A DNA stretch of 64,000 nucleotides from Taudactylus pleione (taxonomy: Eukaryota > Chordata > Amphibia > Anura > Myobatrachidae), in the NCBI GenBank assembly GCA_031769625.1, contig JAUIMM010001411.1, positions 1-64,000 on the forward strand. Direction: 5' to 3'. The notes beneath the pieces are model-generated. The model searched no databases, was not told where the DNA came from, and saw only the letters and a program-made list of their open reading frames with translations. Positions 9,365 to 23,400 of this stretch are shown here, in pieces (the first letter of the stretch is position 1; every line of letters starts with the position of its first letter). The position numbers were made by a program, and so were the translations under genes.

Positions 9365-9625
9365 AACGAGCATTTGCTGTTTTCTCTTAAACGCAACATG
9401 GGAGAAAAACCATTTCACATCACATTTGTGGGTCTTGGTCTTCAACACAATCTGTGAAATTTTGAGCTGTCTGTGTTTGCTACAAGAGGAGTTATCACAA
9501 AGTATGCATTATTGTTGTTTACATTGCTTTCAATGCATTTTGGCCTAAAACGAGAATTTGCTGTTTTCTCTTAAAAGCAACATGGGAGAAAAACCATTTC
9601 ACATCACATTTGTGGGTCTTGGTCT

Positions 9626-10654
9626 TCAACACAATCTGTGAAATTTTGAGCTGTCTGTGTTTGCTACAAGAGGAGATATCACAAAGATTGTGCTTTTTGT
9701 TGTTTCCATTGGTTTCAATGCATTTTGGCCTAAAATGAGCATTTGCTGTTTTCTGTTAAACACAACATGGGAGAAAAACCATTTCACATATCGTTTGTGG
9801 GTCTTGGTCTTCAACACAATCTGTGAAAATTTGAGATGTCTGTGTTTGCTACAAGAGGAGATATCACAAACTATGCGCTTTTGTTGTTTCCATTGGCTTC
9901 AATGCATTTTGACATAAAACGAGCATTTGCTGTTTTCTGTTAAACACAACAAGGGAGAAAAACCATTTCACATTACATTTGTGGGTCTTCATCTTCAACA
10001 CAATCTGTGAAATTTTGAGATGTCTGTGTTTGCTACAAGAGGAGATATCACATAGTATGCGCTTTTGTTGTTTCCATTCGTTTCAAAGCATTTTGGTCTA
10101 AAACGAGCATTTGCTCTTTTCTCTTAAACGCAACATGGGAGAAAGACAATTTCACATCACATTTGTGGGTCTTGGTCTTCAATACAATCTGTGAAATTTT
10201 GAGCTGTCTGTGTTTGCTACAAGAGGAGTTATCACAAAGTATGCATTATTGTTGTTTACATAGGTTTCAATGCATTTTGGCCTAAAACGAGCATTTGCTG
10301 TTTTCTCTTAAACGCAACATGGGAGAAAAACCATTTCACATCACATTTGTGGGTCTTGGTCTTCAACACAATCTGTGAAATTTTGTGCTGTCTGTGTTTG
10401 CTACAAGAGGAGATATCACAAAGGTTGCACTTTTTGTTGTTTCCATTGGTTTCAATGCATTTTGGCCTAAAATGAGCATTTGCTGTTTTCTCTTAAAAGC
10501 AACATGGGAGAAAAAACATTTCACATCACATTTGTGGGTCTTGGTCTTCAACACAATCTGTGAAATTTTGAGCTGTCTGTGTTTGCTACAAGAGGAGTTA
10601 TCACAAAGTATGCATTATTGTTGTTTACATTGGTTTCAATGCATTTTGGCCTAA
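9626..10654. repeat. Displaced block matching 39243-40271
   Basis: The monomer order and rare variants (ATATCGTTTGTGG, GTGAAAATTTGAGATG, CACATAGTATGC, CATTCGTTTC, AGGTTGCAC) run in the same order here and at 39243-40271, at a constant offset of 29,617. Before and after the block the two regions fall out of register, so this is a segment of the 7.7-kb higher-order unit embedded in another context. Confidence 0.65.
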
Positions 10655-13600
10655 AACGAGCATTTGCTGTTTTCTCTTAAATGCAACATGGGAGAAAAAC
10701 CATTTCACATCACATTTGTGGGTCTTGGTCTTCAACACAATCTGTGAAATTTTGAGCTGTCTGTGTTTGCTACAAGAGGTGTTATCACAAAGTATGCATT
10801 ATTGTTGTTTACATTGCTTTCAATGCATTTTGGACTAAAACGAGCATTTGCTGTTTTCTCTTAAACGCAACATGGGAGAAAAACCATTTCACATCACATT
10901 TGTGGGTCTTGGTCTTCAACACAATCTGTGAAATTTTGAGCTGTCTGTGTTTGCTACAAGAGGAGATATCACAAAGTATGCGCTTTTGTTTCCATTGGCT
11001 TCAATGCATTTTAGTCTAAAACGAGCATTTGCTCTTTTCTCTAAAAAGCAACATGGGAGAAAAACCATTTCACATCACATTTGTGGGTCTTGGTCTTCAA
11101 CACAATCTGTGAAATTTTGGGCTGTCTGTGTTTGCTACAAGAGGAGATATCACAAAGATTGCGCTTTTTGATGTTTCCATTGGTTTCAATGCATTTTGGC
11201 CTAAAATGAGCATTTGCTCTTTTCTCTTAAAAGCAACATGGGAGAAAAACCATTTCACATCACATTTGTGGGTCTTGGTCTTCAACACAATCTGTGAAAT
11301 TTTTAGCTGTCTGTGTTTGCTACAAGAGGAGTTATCACAAAGTATGCATTATTGTTGTTTACATTGCTTTCAATGCATTTTGGACTAAAACGAGCATTTG
11401 CTGTTTTCTCTTAAAAGCAACATGGGAGAAAAACCATTTCACATCACATTTGTGGGTCTTGGTCTTCAACACAATCTGTGAAATTTTGAGCTGTCTGTGT
11501 TTGCTACAAGAGGAGATATCAAAAAGTATGCGCTTTTGTTGTTTCCATTGGTTTCAATGCATTTTGGCCTAAAATGAGCATTTGCTGTTTTCTCTTAAAT
11601 GCAACATGGGAGAAAAACCATTTCACATCACATTTGTGGATCTTGGTCTTCAACACAATTTGTGAAATTTTGTGTTGTCTGTGTTTGCTACAAGAGGAGA
11701 CATCACAAAGATTGCGCTTTTTGTTGTTTCCATTGGTTTCAATGCACTTTGGCCTAAAATGAGCATTTGCTGTTTTCTGTTAAACACAACATGGGAGAAA
11801 AACCATTTCACATAATGTTTGTGGGTCTTGGTCTTCAACACAATCTGTGAAATTTTGAGCAGTCTGTGTTTGCTACAAGAGGAGATATCACAAAGTATGC
11901 GCTTTTGTTGTTTCCATTAGTTTCAAAGCATTTTGGTCTAAAACGAGCATTTGCTCTTTTCTCTTAAACGCAACATGGGAGAAAGACAATTTCACATCAC
12001 ATTTGTGGGTCTTGGTCTTCAACACAATCTGTGAAATTTTGAGCTGTCTGTGTTTGCTACAAGAGGAGTTATCACAAAGTATGCATTATTGTTGTTTATA
12101 TTGCTTTCAATGCATTTTGGACTAAAACGAGCATTTGCTGTTTTCTCTTAAACGCAACATGGGAGAAAAACCATTTCACATCACATTTGTGGGTCTTGGT
12201 CTTCAACACAATCTGTGAAATTTTGAGCTGTCTGTGTTTGCTACAAGAGGAGTTATCACAAAGTATGCATTATTGTTGTTTACATTGCTTTCAATGCATT
12301 TTGGCCTAAAACGAGCATTTGCTGTTTTCTCTTAAAAGCAACATGGGAGAAAAACCATTTCACATCACATTTGTGGGTCTTGGTCTTCAACACAATCTGT
12401 GAAATTTTGAGCTGTCTGTGTTTGCTACAAGAGGAGATATCACAAAGATTGTGCTTTTTGTTGTTTCCATTGGTTTCAATGCATTTTGGCCTAAAATGAG
12501 CATTTGCTGTTTTCTGTTAAACACAACATGGGAGAAAAACCATTTCACATATCGTTTGTGGGTCTTGGTCTTCAACACAATCTGTGAAAATTTGAGATGT
12601 CTGTGTTTGCTACAAGAGGAGATATCACAAACTATGCGCTTTTGTTGTTTCCATTGGCTTCAATGCATTTTGACATAAAACGAGCATTTGCTGTTTTCTG
12701 TTAAACACAACAAGGGAGAAAAACCATTTCACATTACATTTGTGGGTCTTCATCTTCAACACAATCTGTGAAATTTTGAGATGTCTGTGTTTGCTACAAG
12801 AGGAGATATCACATAGTATGCGCTTTTGTTGTTTCCATTGGTTTCAATGCATTTTGACATAAAACGAGCATTTGCTGTTTTCTGTTAAACACAACAAGGG
12901 AGAAAAACCATTTCACATCACATTTGTGGTTCTTGGTCTTCAACACAATCTGTGAAATTTTGAGCTGTCTGTGTTTGCTACAAGAGGAGATATCACAAAG
13001 TATGCTCTTTTGTTGTTTCCATTGGTTTCAATGCATTTTGGACTAAAATGAGCATTTGCTGTTTTCTCTTAAACGCAACATGGGAGAAAAACCATTTCAC
13101 ATTACATTTGTGGGTCTTCATCTTCAACACAATCTGTGAAATTTTGAGCAGTCTGTGTTTGCTACAAGAGGAGATATCACAAAGTATGCGCTTTTGTTGT
13201 TTCCATTAGTTTCAAAGCATTTTGGTCTAAAACGAGCATTTGCTCTTTTCTCTTAAACGCAACATGGGAGAAAGACAATTTCACATCACATTTGTGGGTC
13301 TTGGTCTTCAACACAATCTGTGAAATTTTGAGCTGTCTGTGTTTGCTACAAGAGGAGTTATCACAAAGTATGCATTATTGTTGTTTACATTGGTATCAAT
13401 GCATTTTGGCCTAAAACGAGCATTTGCTGTTTTCTCTTAAACGCAACATGGGAGAAAAACCATTTCACATCACATTTGTGGGTCTTGGTCTTCAACACAA
13501 TCTGTGAAATTTTGAGCTGTCTGTGTTTGCTACAAGAGGAGTTATCACAAAGTATGCATTATTGTTGTTTACATTGCTTTCAATGCATTTTGGCCTAAAA

Positions 13601-16600
13601 CGAGCATTTGCTGTTTTCTCTTAAACGCAACATGGGAGAAAAACCATTTCACATCACATTTGTGGGTCTTGGTCTTCAACACAATCTGTGAAATTTTGAG
13701 CTGTCTGTGTTTGCTACAAGAGGAGATATCACAAAGTATGCGCTTTTGTTTCCATTGGCTTCAATGCATTTTAGTCTAAAACGAGCATTTGCTGTTTTCT
13801 CTAAAAAGCAACATGGGAGAAAAACCATTTCACATCACATTTGTGGGTCTTGGTCTTCAACACAATCTGTGAAATTTTGTGCTGTCTGTGTTTGCTACAA
13901 GAGGAGATATCACAAAGATTGCGCTTTTTGTTGTTTCCATTGGTTTCAATGCATTTTGGCCTAAACTGAGCATTTGCTGTTTTCTCTTAAAAGCAACATG
14001 GGAGAAAAACCATTTCACATCACATTTGTGGGTCTTGGTCTTCAGCACAATCTGTGAAATTTTGAGCTGTCTGTTTGCTACAAGAGGAGATATCACAAAG
14101 TATGCGCTTTTGTTGTTTCCATTGGTTTCAATGCATTTTGGCCTAAAATGAGCTTTTGCTGTTTTCTCTTAAATGCAACATGGGAGAAAAACCATTTCAC
14201 ATCACATTTGTGGAACTTGGTCTTCAACACAATTTGTGAAATTTTGTGTTGTCTGTGTTTGCTACAAGAGGAGACATCACAAAGATTGCACTTTTTGTTG
14301 TTTCCATTGGTTTCAATGCATTTTGGCCTAAAATGAGCATTTGCTGTTTTCTGTTAAACACAACATGGGAGAAAAACCATTTCGCATAATGTTTGTGGGT
14401 CTTGGTCTTCAACACAATCTGTGAAATTTTGAGATGTCTGTGTTTGCTACAAGAGGAGATATCACAAACTATGAGCTTTTGTTGTTTCCATTGGTTTCAA
14501 TGCATTTTGACATAAAACGAGCATTTGCTGTTTTCTGTTAAACACAAGGGAGAAAAACCATTTCACATCACATTTGTGGTTCTTGGTCTTCAACACAATC
14601 TGTGAAATTTTGAGCTGTCTGTGTTTGCTACAAGAGGAGATATCACAAAGTATGCTCTTTTGTTGTTTCCATTGGTTTCAATGCATTTTGGACTAAAATG
14701 AGCATTTGCTGTTTTCTCTTAAACGCAACATGGGAGAAAAACCATTTCACATTACATTTGTGGGTCTTCATCTTCAACACAATCTGTGAAATTTTGAGCA
14801 GTCTGTGTTTGCTACAAGAGGAGATATCACAAAGTATGCGCTTTTGTTGTTTCCATTAGTTTCAAAGCATTTTGGTCTAAAACGAGCATTTGCTCTTTTC
14901 TCTTAAACGCAACATGGGAGAAAGACAATTTCACATCACATTTGTGGGTCTTGGTCTTCAACACAATCTGTGAAATTTTGAATGTATGTGTTTGCTACAA
15001 GAGGAGTTATCACAAAGTATGCATTATTGTTGTTTACATTGGTTTCAATGCATTTTGGCCTAAAACGAGCATTTGCTGTTTTCTCTTAAATGCAACATGG
15101 GAGAAAAACCATTTCACATCACATTTGTGGGTCTTGGTCTTCAACACAATCTGTGAAATTTTGAGCTGTCTGTGTTTGCTACAAGAGGTGTTATCACAAA
15201 GTATGCATTATTGTTGTTTACATTGCTTTCAATGCATTTTGGACTAAAACGAGCATTTGCTGTTTTCTCTTAAACGCAACATGGGAGAAAAACCATTTCA
15301 CATCACATTTGTGGGTCTTGGTCTTCAACACAATCTGTGAAATTTTGAGCTGTCTGTGTTTGCTACAAGAGGAGATATCACAAAGTATGCGCTTTTGTTT
15401 CCATTGGCTTCAATGCATTTTAGTCTAAAACGAGCATTTGCTCTTTTCTCTAAAAAGCAACATGGGAGAAAAACCATTTCACATCACATTTGTGGGTCTT
15501 GGTCTTCAACACAATCTGTGAAATTTTGGGCTGTCTGTGTTTGCTACAAGAGGAGATATCACAAAGATTGCGCTTTTTGATGTTTCCATTGGTTTCAATG
15601 CATTTTGGCCTAAAATGAGCATTTGCTCTTTTCTCTTAAAAGCAACATGGGAGAAAAACCATTTCACATCACATTTGTGGGTCTTGGTCTTCAACACAAT
15701 CTGTGAAATTTTTAGCTGTCTGTGTTTGCTACAAGAGGAGTTATCACAAAGTATGCATTATTGTTGTTTACATTGCTTTCAATGCATTTTGGACTAAAAC
15801 GAGCATTTGCTGTTTTCTCTTAAAAGCAACATGGGAGAAAAACCATTTCACATCACATTTGTGGGTCTTGGTCTTCAACACAATCTGTGAAATTTTGAGC
15901 TGTCTGTGTTTGCTACAAGAGGAGATATCAAAAAGTATGCGCTTTTGTTGTTTCCATTGGTTTCAATGCATTTTGGCCTAAAATGAGCATTTGCTGTTTT
16001 CTCTTAAATGCAACATGGGAGAAAAACCATTTCACATCACATTTGTGGATCTTGGTCTTCAACACAATTTGTGAAATTTTGTGTTGTCTGTGTTTGCTAC
16101 AAGAGGAGACATCACAAAGATTGCGCTTTTTGTTGTTTCCATTGGTTTCAATGCACTTTGGCCTAAAATGAGCATTTGCTGTTTTCTGTTAAACACAACA
16201 TGGGAGAAAAACCATTTCACATAATGTTTGTGGGTCTTGGTCTTCAACACAATCTGTGAAATTTTGAGCAGTCTGTGTTTGCTTCAAGAGGAGATATCAC
16301 AAAGTATGCGCTTTTGTTGTTTCCATCAGTTTCAAAGCATTTTGGTCTAAAACGAGCATTTGCTCTTTTCTCTTAAACGCAACATGGGAGAAAGACAATT
16401 TCACATCACATTTGTGGGTCTTGGTCTTCAACACAATCTGTGAAATTTTGAGCTGTCTGTGTTTGCTACAAGAGGAGTTATCACAAAGTATGCATTATTG
16501 TTGTTTATATTGCTTTCAATGCATTTTGGACTAAAACGAGCATTTGCTGTTTTCTCTTAAACGCAACATGGGAGAAAAACCATTTCACATCACATTTGTG

Positions 16601-19405
16601 GGTCTTGGTCTTCAACACAATCTGTGAAATTTTGAGCTGTCTGTGTTTGCTACAAGAGGAGTTATCACAAAGTATGCATTATTGTTGTTTACATTGCTTT
16701 CAATGCATTTTGGCCTAAAACGAGCATTTGCTGTTTTCTCTTAAAAGCAACATGGGAGAAAAACCATTTCACATCACATTTGTGGGTCTTGGTCTTCAAC
16801 ACAATCTGTGAAATTTTGAGCTGTCTGTGTTTGCTACAAGAGGAGATATCACAAAGATTGTGCTTTTTGTTGTTTCCATTGGTTTCAATGCATTTTGGCC
16901 TAAAATGAGCATTTGCTGTTTTCTGTTAAACACAACATGGGAGAAAAACCATTTCACATATCGTTTGTGGGTCTTGGTCTTCAACACAATCTGTGAAAAT
17001 TTGAGATGTCTGTGTTTGCTACAAGAGGAGATATCACAAACTATGCGCTTTTGTTGTTTCCATTGGCTTCAATGCATTTTGACATAAAACGAGCATTTGC
17101 TGTTTTCTGTTAAACACAACAAGGGAGAAAAACCATTTCACATTACATTTGTGGGTCTTCATCTTCAACACAATCTGTGAAATTTTGAGATGTCTGTGTT
17201 TGCTACAAGAGGAGATATCACATAGTATGCGCTTTTGTTGTTTCCATTGGTTTCAATGCATTTTGACATAAAACGAGCATTTGCTGTTTTCTGTTAAACA
17301 CAACAAGGGAGAAAAACCATTTCACATCACATTTGTGGTTCTTGGTCTTCAACACAATCTGTGAAATTTTGAGCTGTCTGTGTTTGCTACAAGAGGAGAT
17401 ATCACAAAGTATGCTCTTTTGTTGTTTCCATTGGTTTCAATGCATTTTGGACTAAAATGAGCATTTGCTGTTTTCTCTTAAACGCAACATGGGAGAAAAA
17501 CCATTTCACATTACATTTGTGGGTCTTCATCTTCAACACAATCTGTGAAATTTTGAGCAGTCTGTGTTTGCTACAAGAGGAGATATCACAAAGTATGCGC
17601 TTTTGTTGTTTCCATTAGTTTCAAAGCATTTTGGTCTAAAACGAGCATTTGCTCTTTTCTCTTAAACGCAACATGGGAGAAAGACAATTTCACATCACAT
17701 TTGTGGGTCTTGGTCTTCAACACAATCTGTGAAATTTTGAGCTGTCTGTGTTTGCTACAAGAGGAGTTATCACAAAGTATGCATTATTGTTGTTTACATT
17801 GGTATCAATGCATTTTGGCCTAAAACGAGCATTTGCTGTTTTCTCTTAAACGCAACATGGGAGAAAAACCATTTCACATCACATTTGTGGGTCTTGGTCT
17901 TCAACACAATCTGTGAAATTTTGAGCTGTCTGTGTTTGCTACAAGAGGAGTTATCACAAAGTATGCATTATTGTTGTTTACATTGCTTTCAATGCATTTT
18001 GGCCTAAAACGAGCATTTGCTGTTTTCTCTTAAACGCAACATGGGAGAAAAACCATTTCACATCACATTTGTGGGTCTTGGTCTTCAACACAATCTGTGA
18101 AATTTTGAGCTGTCTGTGTTTGCTACAAGAGGAGATATCACAAAGTATGCGCTTTTGTTTCCATTGGCTTCAATGCATTTTAGTCTAAAACGAGCATTTG
18201 CTGTTTTCTCTAAAAAGCAACATGGGAGAAAAACCATTTCACATCACATTTGTGGGTCTTGGTCTTCAACACAATCTGTGAAATTTTGTGCTGTCTGTGT
18301 TTGCTACAAGAGGAGATATCACAAAGATTGCGCTTTTTGTTGTTTCCATTGGTTTCAATGCATTTTGGCCTAAACTGAGCATTTGCTGTTTTCTCTTAAA
18401 AGCAACATGGGAGAAAAACCATTTCACATCACATTTGTGGGTCTTGGTCTTCAGCACAATCTGTGAAATTTTGAGCTGTCTGTGTTTGCTACAAGAGGAG
18501 ATATCACAAAGTATGCGCTTTTGTTGTTTCCATTGGTTTCAATGCATTTTGGCCTAAAATGAGCTTTTGCTGTTTTCTCTTAAATGCAACATGGGAGAAA
18601 AACCATTTCACATCACATTTGTGGAACTTGGTCTTCAACACAATTTGTGAAATTTTGTGTTGTCTGTGTTTGCTACAAGAGGAGACATCACAAAGATTGC
18701 ACTTTTTGTTGTTTCCATTGGTTTCAATGCATTTTGGCCTAAAATGAGCATTTGCTGTTTTCTGTTAAACACAACATGGGAGAAAAACCATTTCGCATAA
18801 TGTTTGTGGGTCTTGGTCTTCAACACAATCTGTGAAATTTTGAGATGTCTGTGTTTGCTACAAGAGGAGATATCACAAACTATGAGCTTTTGTTGTTTCC
18901 ATTGGTTTCAATGCATTTTGACATAAAACGAGCATTTGCTGTTTTCTGTTAAACACAAGGGAGAAAAACCATTTCACATCACATTTGTGGTTCTTGGTCT
19001 TCAACACAATCTGTGAAATTTTGAGCTGTCTGTGTTTGCTACAAGAGGAGATATCACAAAGTATGCTCTTTTGTTGTTTCCATTGGTTTCAATGCATTTT
19101 GGACTAAAATGAGCATTTGCTGTTTTCTCTTAAACGCAACATGGGAGAAAAACCATTTCACATTACATTTGTGGGTCTTCATCTTCAACACAATCTGTGA
19201 AATTTTGAGCAGTCTGTGTTTGCTACAAGAGGAGATATCACAAAGTATGCGCTTTTGTTGTTTCCATTAGTTTCAAAGCATTTTGGTCTAAAACGAGCAT
19301 TTGCTCTTTTCTCTTAAACGCAACATGGGAGAAAGACAATTTCACATCACATTTGTGGGTCTTGGTCTTCAACACAATCTGTGAAATTTTGAATGTCTGT
19401 GTTTG
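10586..19405. repeat. Tandem pair of a 4,409-bp higher-order repeat (24 monomers)
   Basis: Diagnostic monomers at 10947, 11097, 11650, 12387 and 13707 recur at 15356, 15506, 16059, 16796 and 18116, always 4,409 bp apart. After about 14070 the offset becomes 4,411 because the first copy lost 2 bp (GTCTGTTTGC instead of GTCTGTGTTTGC). Shared private variants include GAGGTGTTATC (10778 and 15187) and TAAACACAAGGGAG, a 3-bp loss. The two copies join near 14990. Boundaries are good to roughly one monomer. Confidence 0.85.
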
Positions 19406-20472
19406 CTACAAGAGGAGTTATCACAAAGTATGCATTATTGTTGTTTACATTGGTTTCAATGCATTCTGGCTTAAAACGAGCATTTGCTGTTTTCTCTTAA
19501 ACGCAACATGGGAGAAAAACCATTTCACATCACATTTGTGGGTCTTGGTCTTCAACACAATCTGTGAAATTTTGAGCTGTCTGTGTTTGCTACAAGAGGA
19601 GTTATCACAAAGTATGCACTTTTGTTGTTTCCATTGGTTTCAATGCATTTTGGCCTAAAATGAGCATTTGCTGTTTTCTCTTAAATGCAACATGGGAGAA
19701 AAACCATTTCACATCACATTTGTGGATCTTGGTCTTCAACACAATTTGTGAAATTTTGTGTTGTCTGTGTTTGCTACAAGAGGAGATATCACAAAGATTG
19801 CACTTTTTGTTGTTTCCATTGGTTTCAATGCATTTTGGCCTAAAATGAGCATTTGCTGTTTTCTGTTAAACACAACATGGGAGAAAAACCATTTCACATA
19901 ACGTTTGTGGGTCTTGGTCTTCAACACAATCTGTGAAATTTTGAGATGTCTGTGTTTGCTACAAGAGGAGATATCACAAACTATGCACTTTTGTTGTTTC
20001 CATTGGTTTCAATGCATTTTGAAATAAAACGAGCATTTGCTGTTTTCTGTTAAACACAACAAGGGAGAAAAACCATTTCACATCACATTTGTGGTTCTTG
20101 GTCTTCAATACAATCTGTGAAATTTTGAGCTGTCTGTGATTGCTACAAGAGGAGTTATCACAAAGTATGCATTATTGTTGTTTACATTGGTTTCAATGCA
20201 TTTTGTCCAAAAACGAGCATTTGCTGTTTTCTCTTAAACGCAACATGGGAGAAAAACCATTTCACATCACATTTGTGGGTCTTGGTCTTCAACACAATCT
20301 GTGAAATTTTGAGCTGTCTCTGTTTGCTACAAGAGGAGTTATCACAAAGTATGCATTATTGTTGTTTACATTGCTTTCAATGCATTTTGGCCTAAAACGA
20401 GCATTTGCTGTTTTCTCTTAAAAGCAACATGGGAGAAAAACCAATTCACATCACATTTGTGGGTCTTGGTCT

Positions 20473-23400
20473 TCAACACAATCTGTGAAATTTTGTGCTG
20501 TCTGTGTTTGCTACAAGAGGAGATATCACAAAGATTGCGCTTTTTGTTGTTTCCATAGGTTTCAATGCATTTTGGCCTAAAATGAGCATTTGCTGTTTTC
20601 TCTTAAAAGCAACATGGGAGAAAAACCATTTCACATCACATTTGTGGGTCTTGGTCTTCAACACAATCTGTGAAATTTTGAGCTGTCTGTGTTTGCTACA
20701 GGAGGAGTTATCACAAAGTATGCATTATTGTTGTTTACATTGCTTTCAATGCATTTTGGACTAAAACGAGCATTTGCTGTTTTCTCTTAAAAGCAACATG
20801 GGAGAAAAACCATTTCACATCACATTTGTGGGTCTTGGTCTTCAACACAATCTGTGAAATTTTGAGCTGTCTGTGTTTGCTACAAGAGGAGATATCACAA
20901 AGTATGCACTTTTGTTGTTTCCATTGGTTTCAATGCATTTTGGCCTAAAATGAGCATTTTCTGTTTTCTGTTAAACATAACATGGGAGAAAAACCATTTC
21001 ACATAACGTTTGTGGGTCTTGGTCTTCAACACAATCTGTGAAATTTTGAGATGTCTGTGTTTGCTACAAGAGGAGATATAACAAACTATGCGCTTTTGTT
21101 GTTTCCATTGGTTTCAATGCATTTTGACATAAAACGAGCATTTGCTGTTTTCTCTTAAACGCAACAAGGGAGAAAAACCATTTCACATCACATTTGTGGG
21201 TCTTGGTCTTCAACACAATCTGTGAAATTTTGTGCTGTCTGTGTTTGCTACAAGAGGAGATATCACAAAGCATGCGCTTTTGTTTCCATTGGCTTCAATG
21301 CATTTTAGTCTAAAACGAGCATTTGCTCTTTTCTCTAAAAAGCAACATGGGAGAAAAACCATTTCACATCACATTTGTGGGTCTTGGTCTTCAACACAAT
21401 CTGTGAAATTTTGTGCTGTCTGTGTTTGCTACAAGAGGAGATATCACAAAGATTGCGCTTTTTGTTGTTTCCATTGGTTTCAAAGCATTTTGGCCTAAAA
21501 CGAGCATTTGCTGTTTTCTCTTAAAAGCAACATGGGAGAAAAAACATTTCACATCACATTTGTGGGTCTTGGTCTTCAACACAATCTGTGAAATTTTGAG
21601 CTGTCTGTGTTTGCTACAAGAGGAGTTATCACAAAGTATGCATTATTGTTGTTTACATTGGTTTCAATGCATTTTGGCCTAAAACGAGCATTTGCTGTTT
21701 TCTCTTAAACGCAACATGGGAGAAAAACCATTTCATATCACATTTGTGGGTCTTGGTCTACAACACAATCTGTGAAATTTTGAGCTGTCTGTGTTTGCTA
21801 CAAAAGGAGATATCACAAAGATTGCACTTTTTGTTGTTTCCATTGGTTTCAATGCATTTTGGCCTAAAATGAGCATTTGCTGTTTTCTCTTAAAAGCAAC
21901 ATGGGAGAAAAACCATTTCACATCACATTTGTGGGTCTTGGTCTTCAACACAATCTGTGAAATTTTGAGCTGTCTGTGTTTGCTACAAGAGGAGTTATCA
22001 CAAAGTATGCATTATTGTTGTTTACATTGCTTTCAATGCATTTTGGACTAAAACGAGCATTTGCTGTTTTCTCTTAAAAGTAACATGGGAGAAAAACCAT
22101 TTCACATCACATTTGTGGGTCTTGGTCTTCAACACAATCTGTGAAATTTTGAGCTGTCTGTGCTTGCTACAAGAGGAGATACCACAAAGTATGCGCTTTT
22201 GTTGTTTCCATTGGTTTCAATGCATTTTGGCCTAAAATGAGCAATTGCTGTTTTCTCTTAAATGCAACATGGGAGAAAAACCATTTCACATCACATTTGT
22301 GGATCTTGGTCTTCAACACAATTTGTGAAATTTTGTGTTGTCTGTGTTTGCTACAAGAGGAGACATCACAAAGATTGTGCTTTTTGTTGTTTCCATTGGT
22401 TTCAATGCATTTTGGCCTAAAATGAGCATTTGCTGTTTTCTGTTAAACACAACATGGGAGAAAAACCATTTCACATAACGTTTGTGGGTCTTGGTCTTCA
22501 ACACAATCTGTGAAATTTTGAGATGTCTGTGTTTGCTACAAGAGGAGATATCACAAACTATGCGCTTTTGTTGTTTCCATTGGTTTCAATGCATTTTGAC
22601 ATAAAACGAGCATTTGCTGTTTTCTGTTAAACACAACAAGGGAGAAAAACCATTTCACATCACATTTGTGGTTCTTGGTCTTCAACACAATCTGTGAAAT
22701 TTTGAGCTGTCTGTGTTTGCTACAAGAGGAGATATCACAAAGTATGTGCTTTTGTTGTTTCCATTAGTTTCAAAGCATTTTGGTCTAAAACGAGCATTTG
22801 CTCTTTTCTCTTAAACGCAACATGGGAGAAAGACAATTTCACATCACATTTGTGGGTCTTGGTCTTCAACACAATCTGTGAAATTTTGAGCTGTCTGTGT
22901 TTGCTACAAAAGGAGTTATCACAAAGTATGCATTATTGTTGTTTACATTGGTTTCAATGCATTTTGGCCTAAAACGAGCATTTGCTGTTTTCTCTTAAAC
23001 GCAACATGGGAGAAAAACCATTTCACATCACATTTGTGGGTCTTGGTCTTCAACACAATCTGTGAAATTTTGAGCTGTCTGTGTTTGCTACAAGAGGAGA
23101 TATCACAAAGGTTGCGCTTTTTGTTGTTTCCATTGGTTTCAATGCATTTTGGCCTAAAATGAGCATTTGCTGTTTTCTCTTAAAAGCAACATGGGAGAAA
23201 AAACATTTCACATCACATTTGTGGGTCTTGGTCTTCAACACAATCTGTGAAATTTTGAGCTGTCTGTGTTTGCTACAAGAGGAGTTATCACAAAGTATGC
23301 ATTATTGTTGTTTACATTGCTTTCAATGCATTTTGGACTAAAACGAGCATTTGCTGTTTTCTATTAAAAGCAACATGGGAGAAAAACCATTTCACATCAC

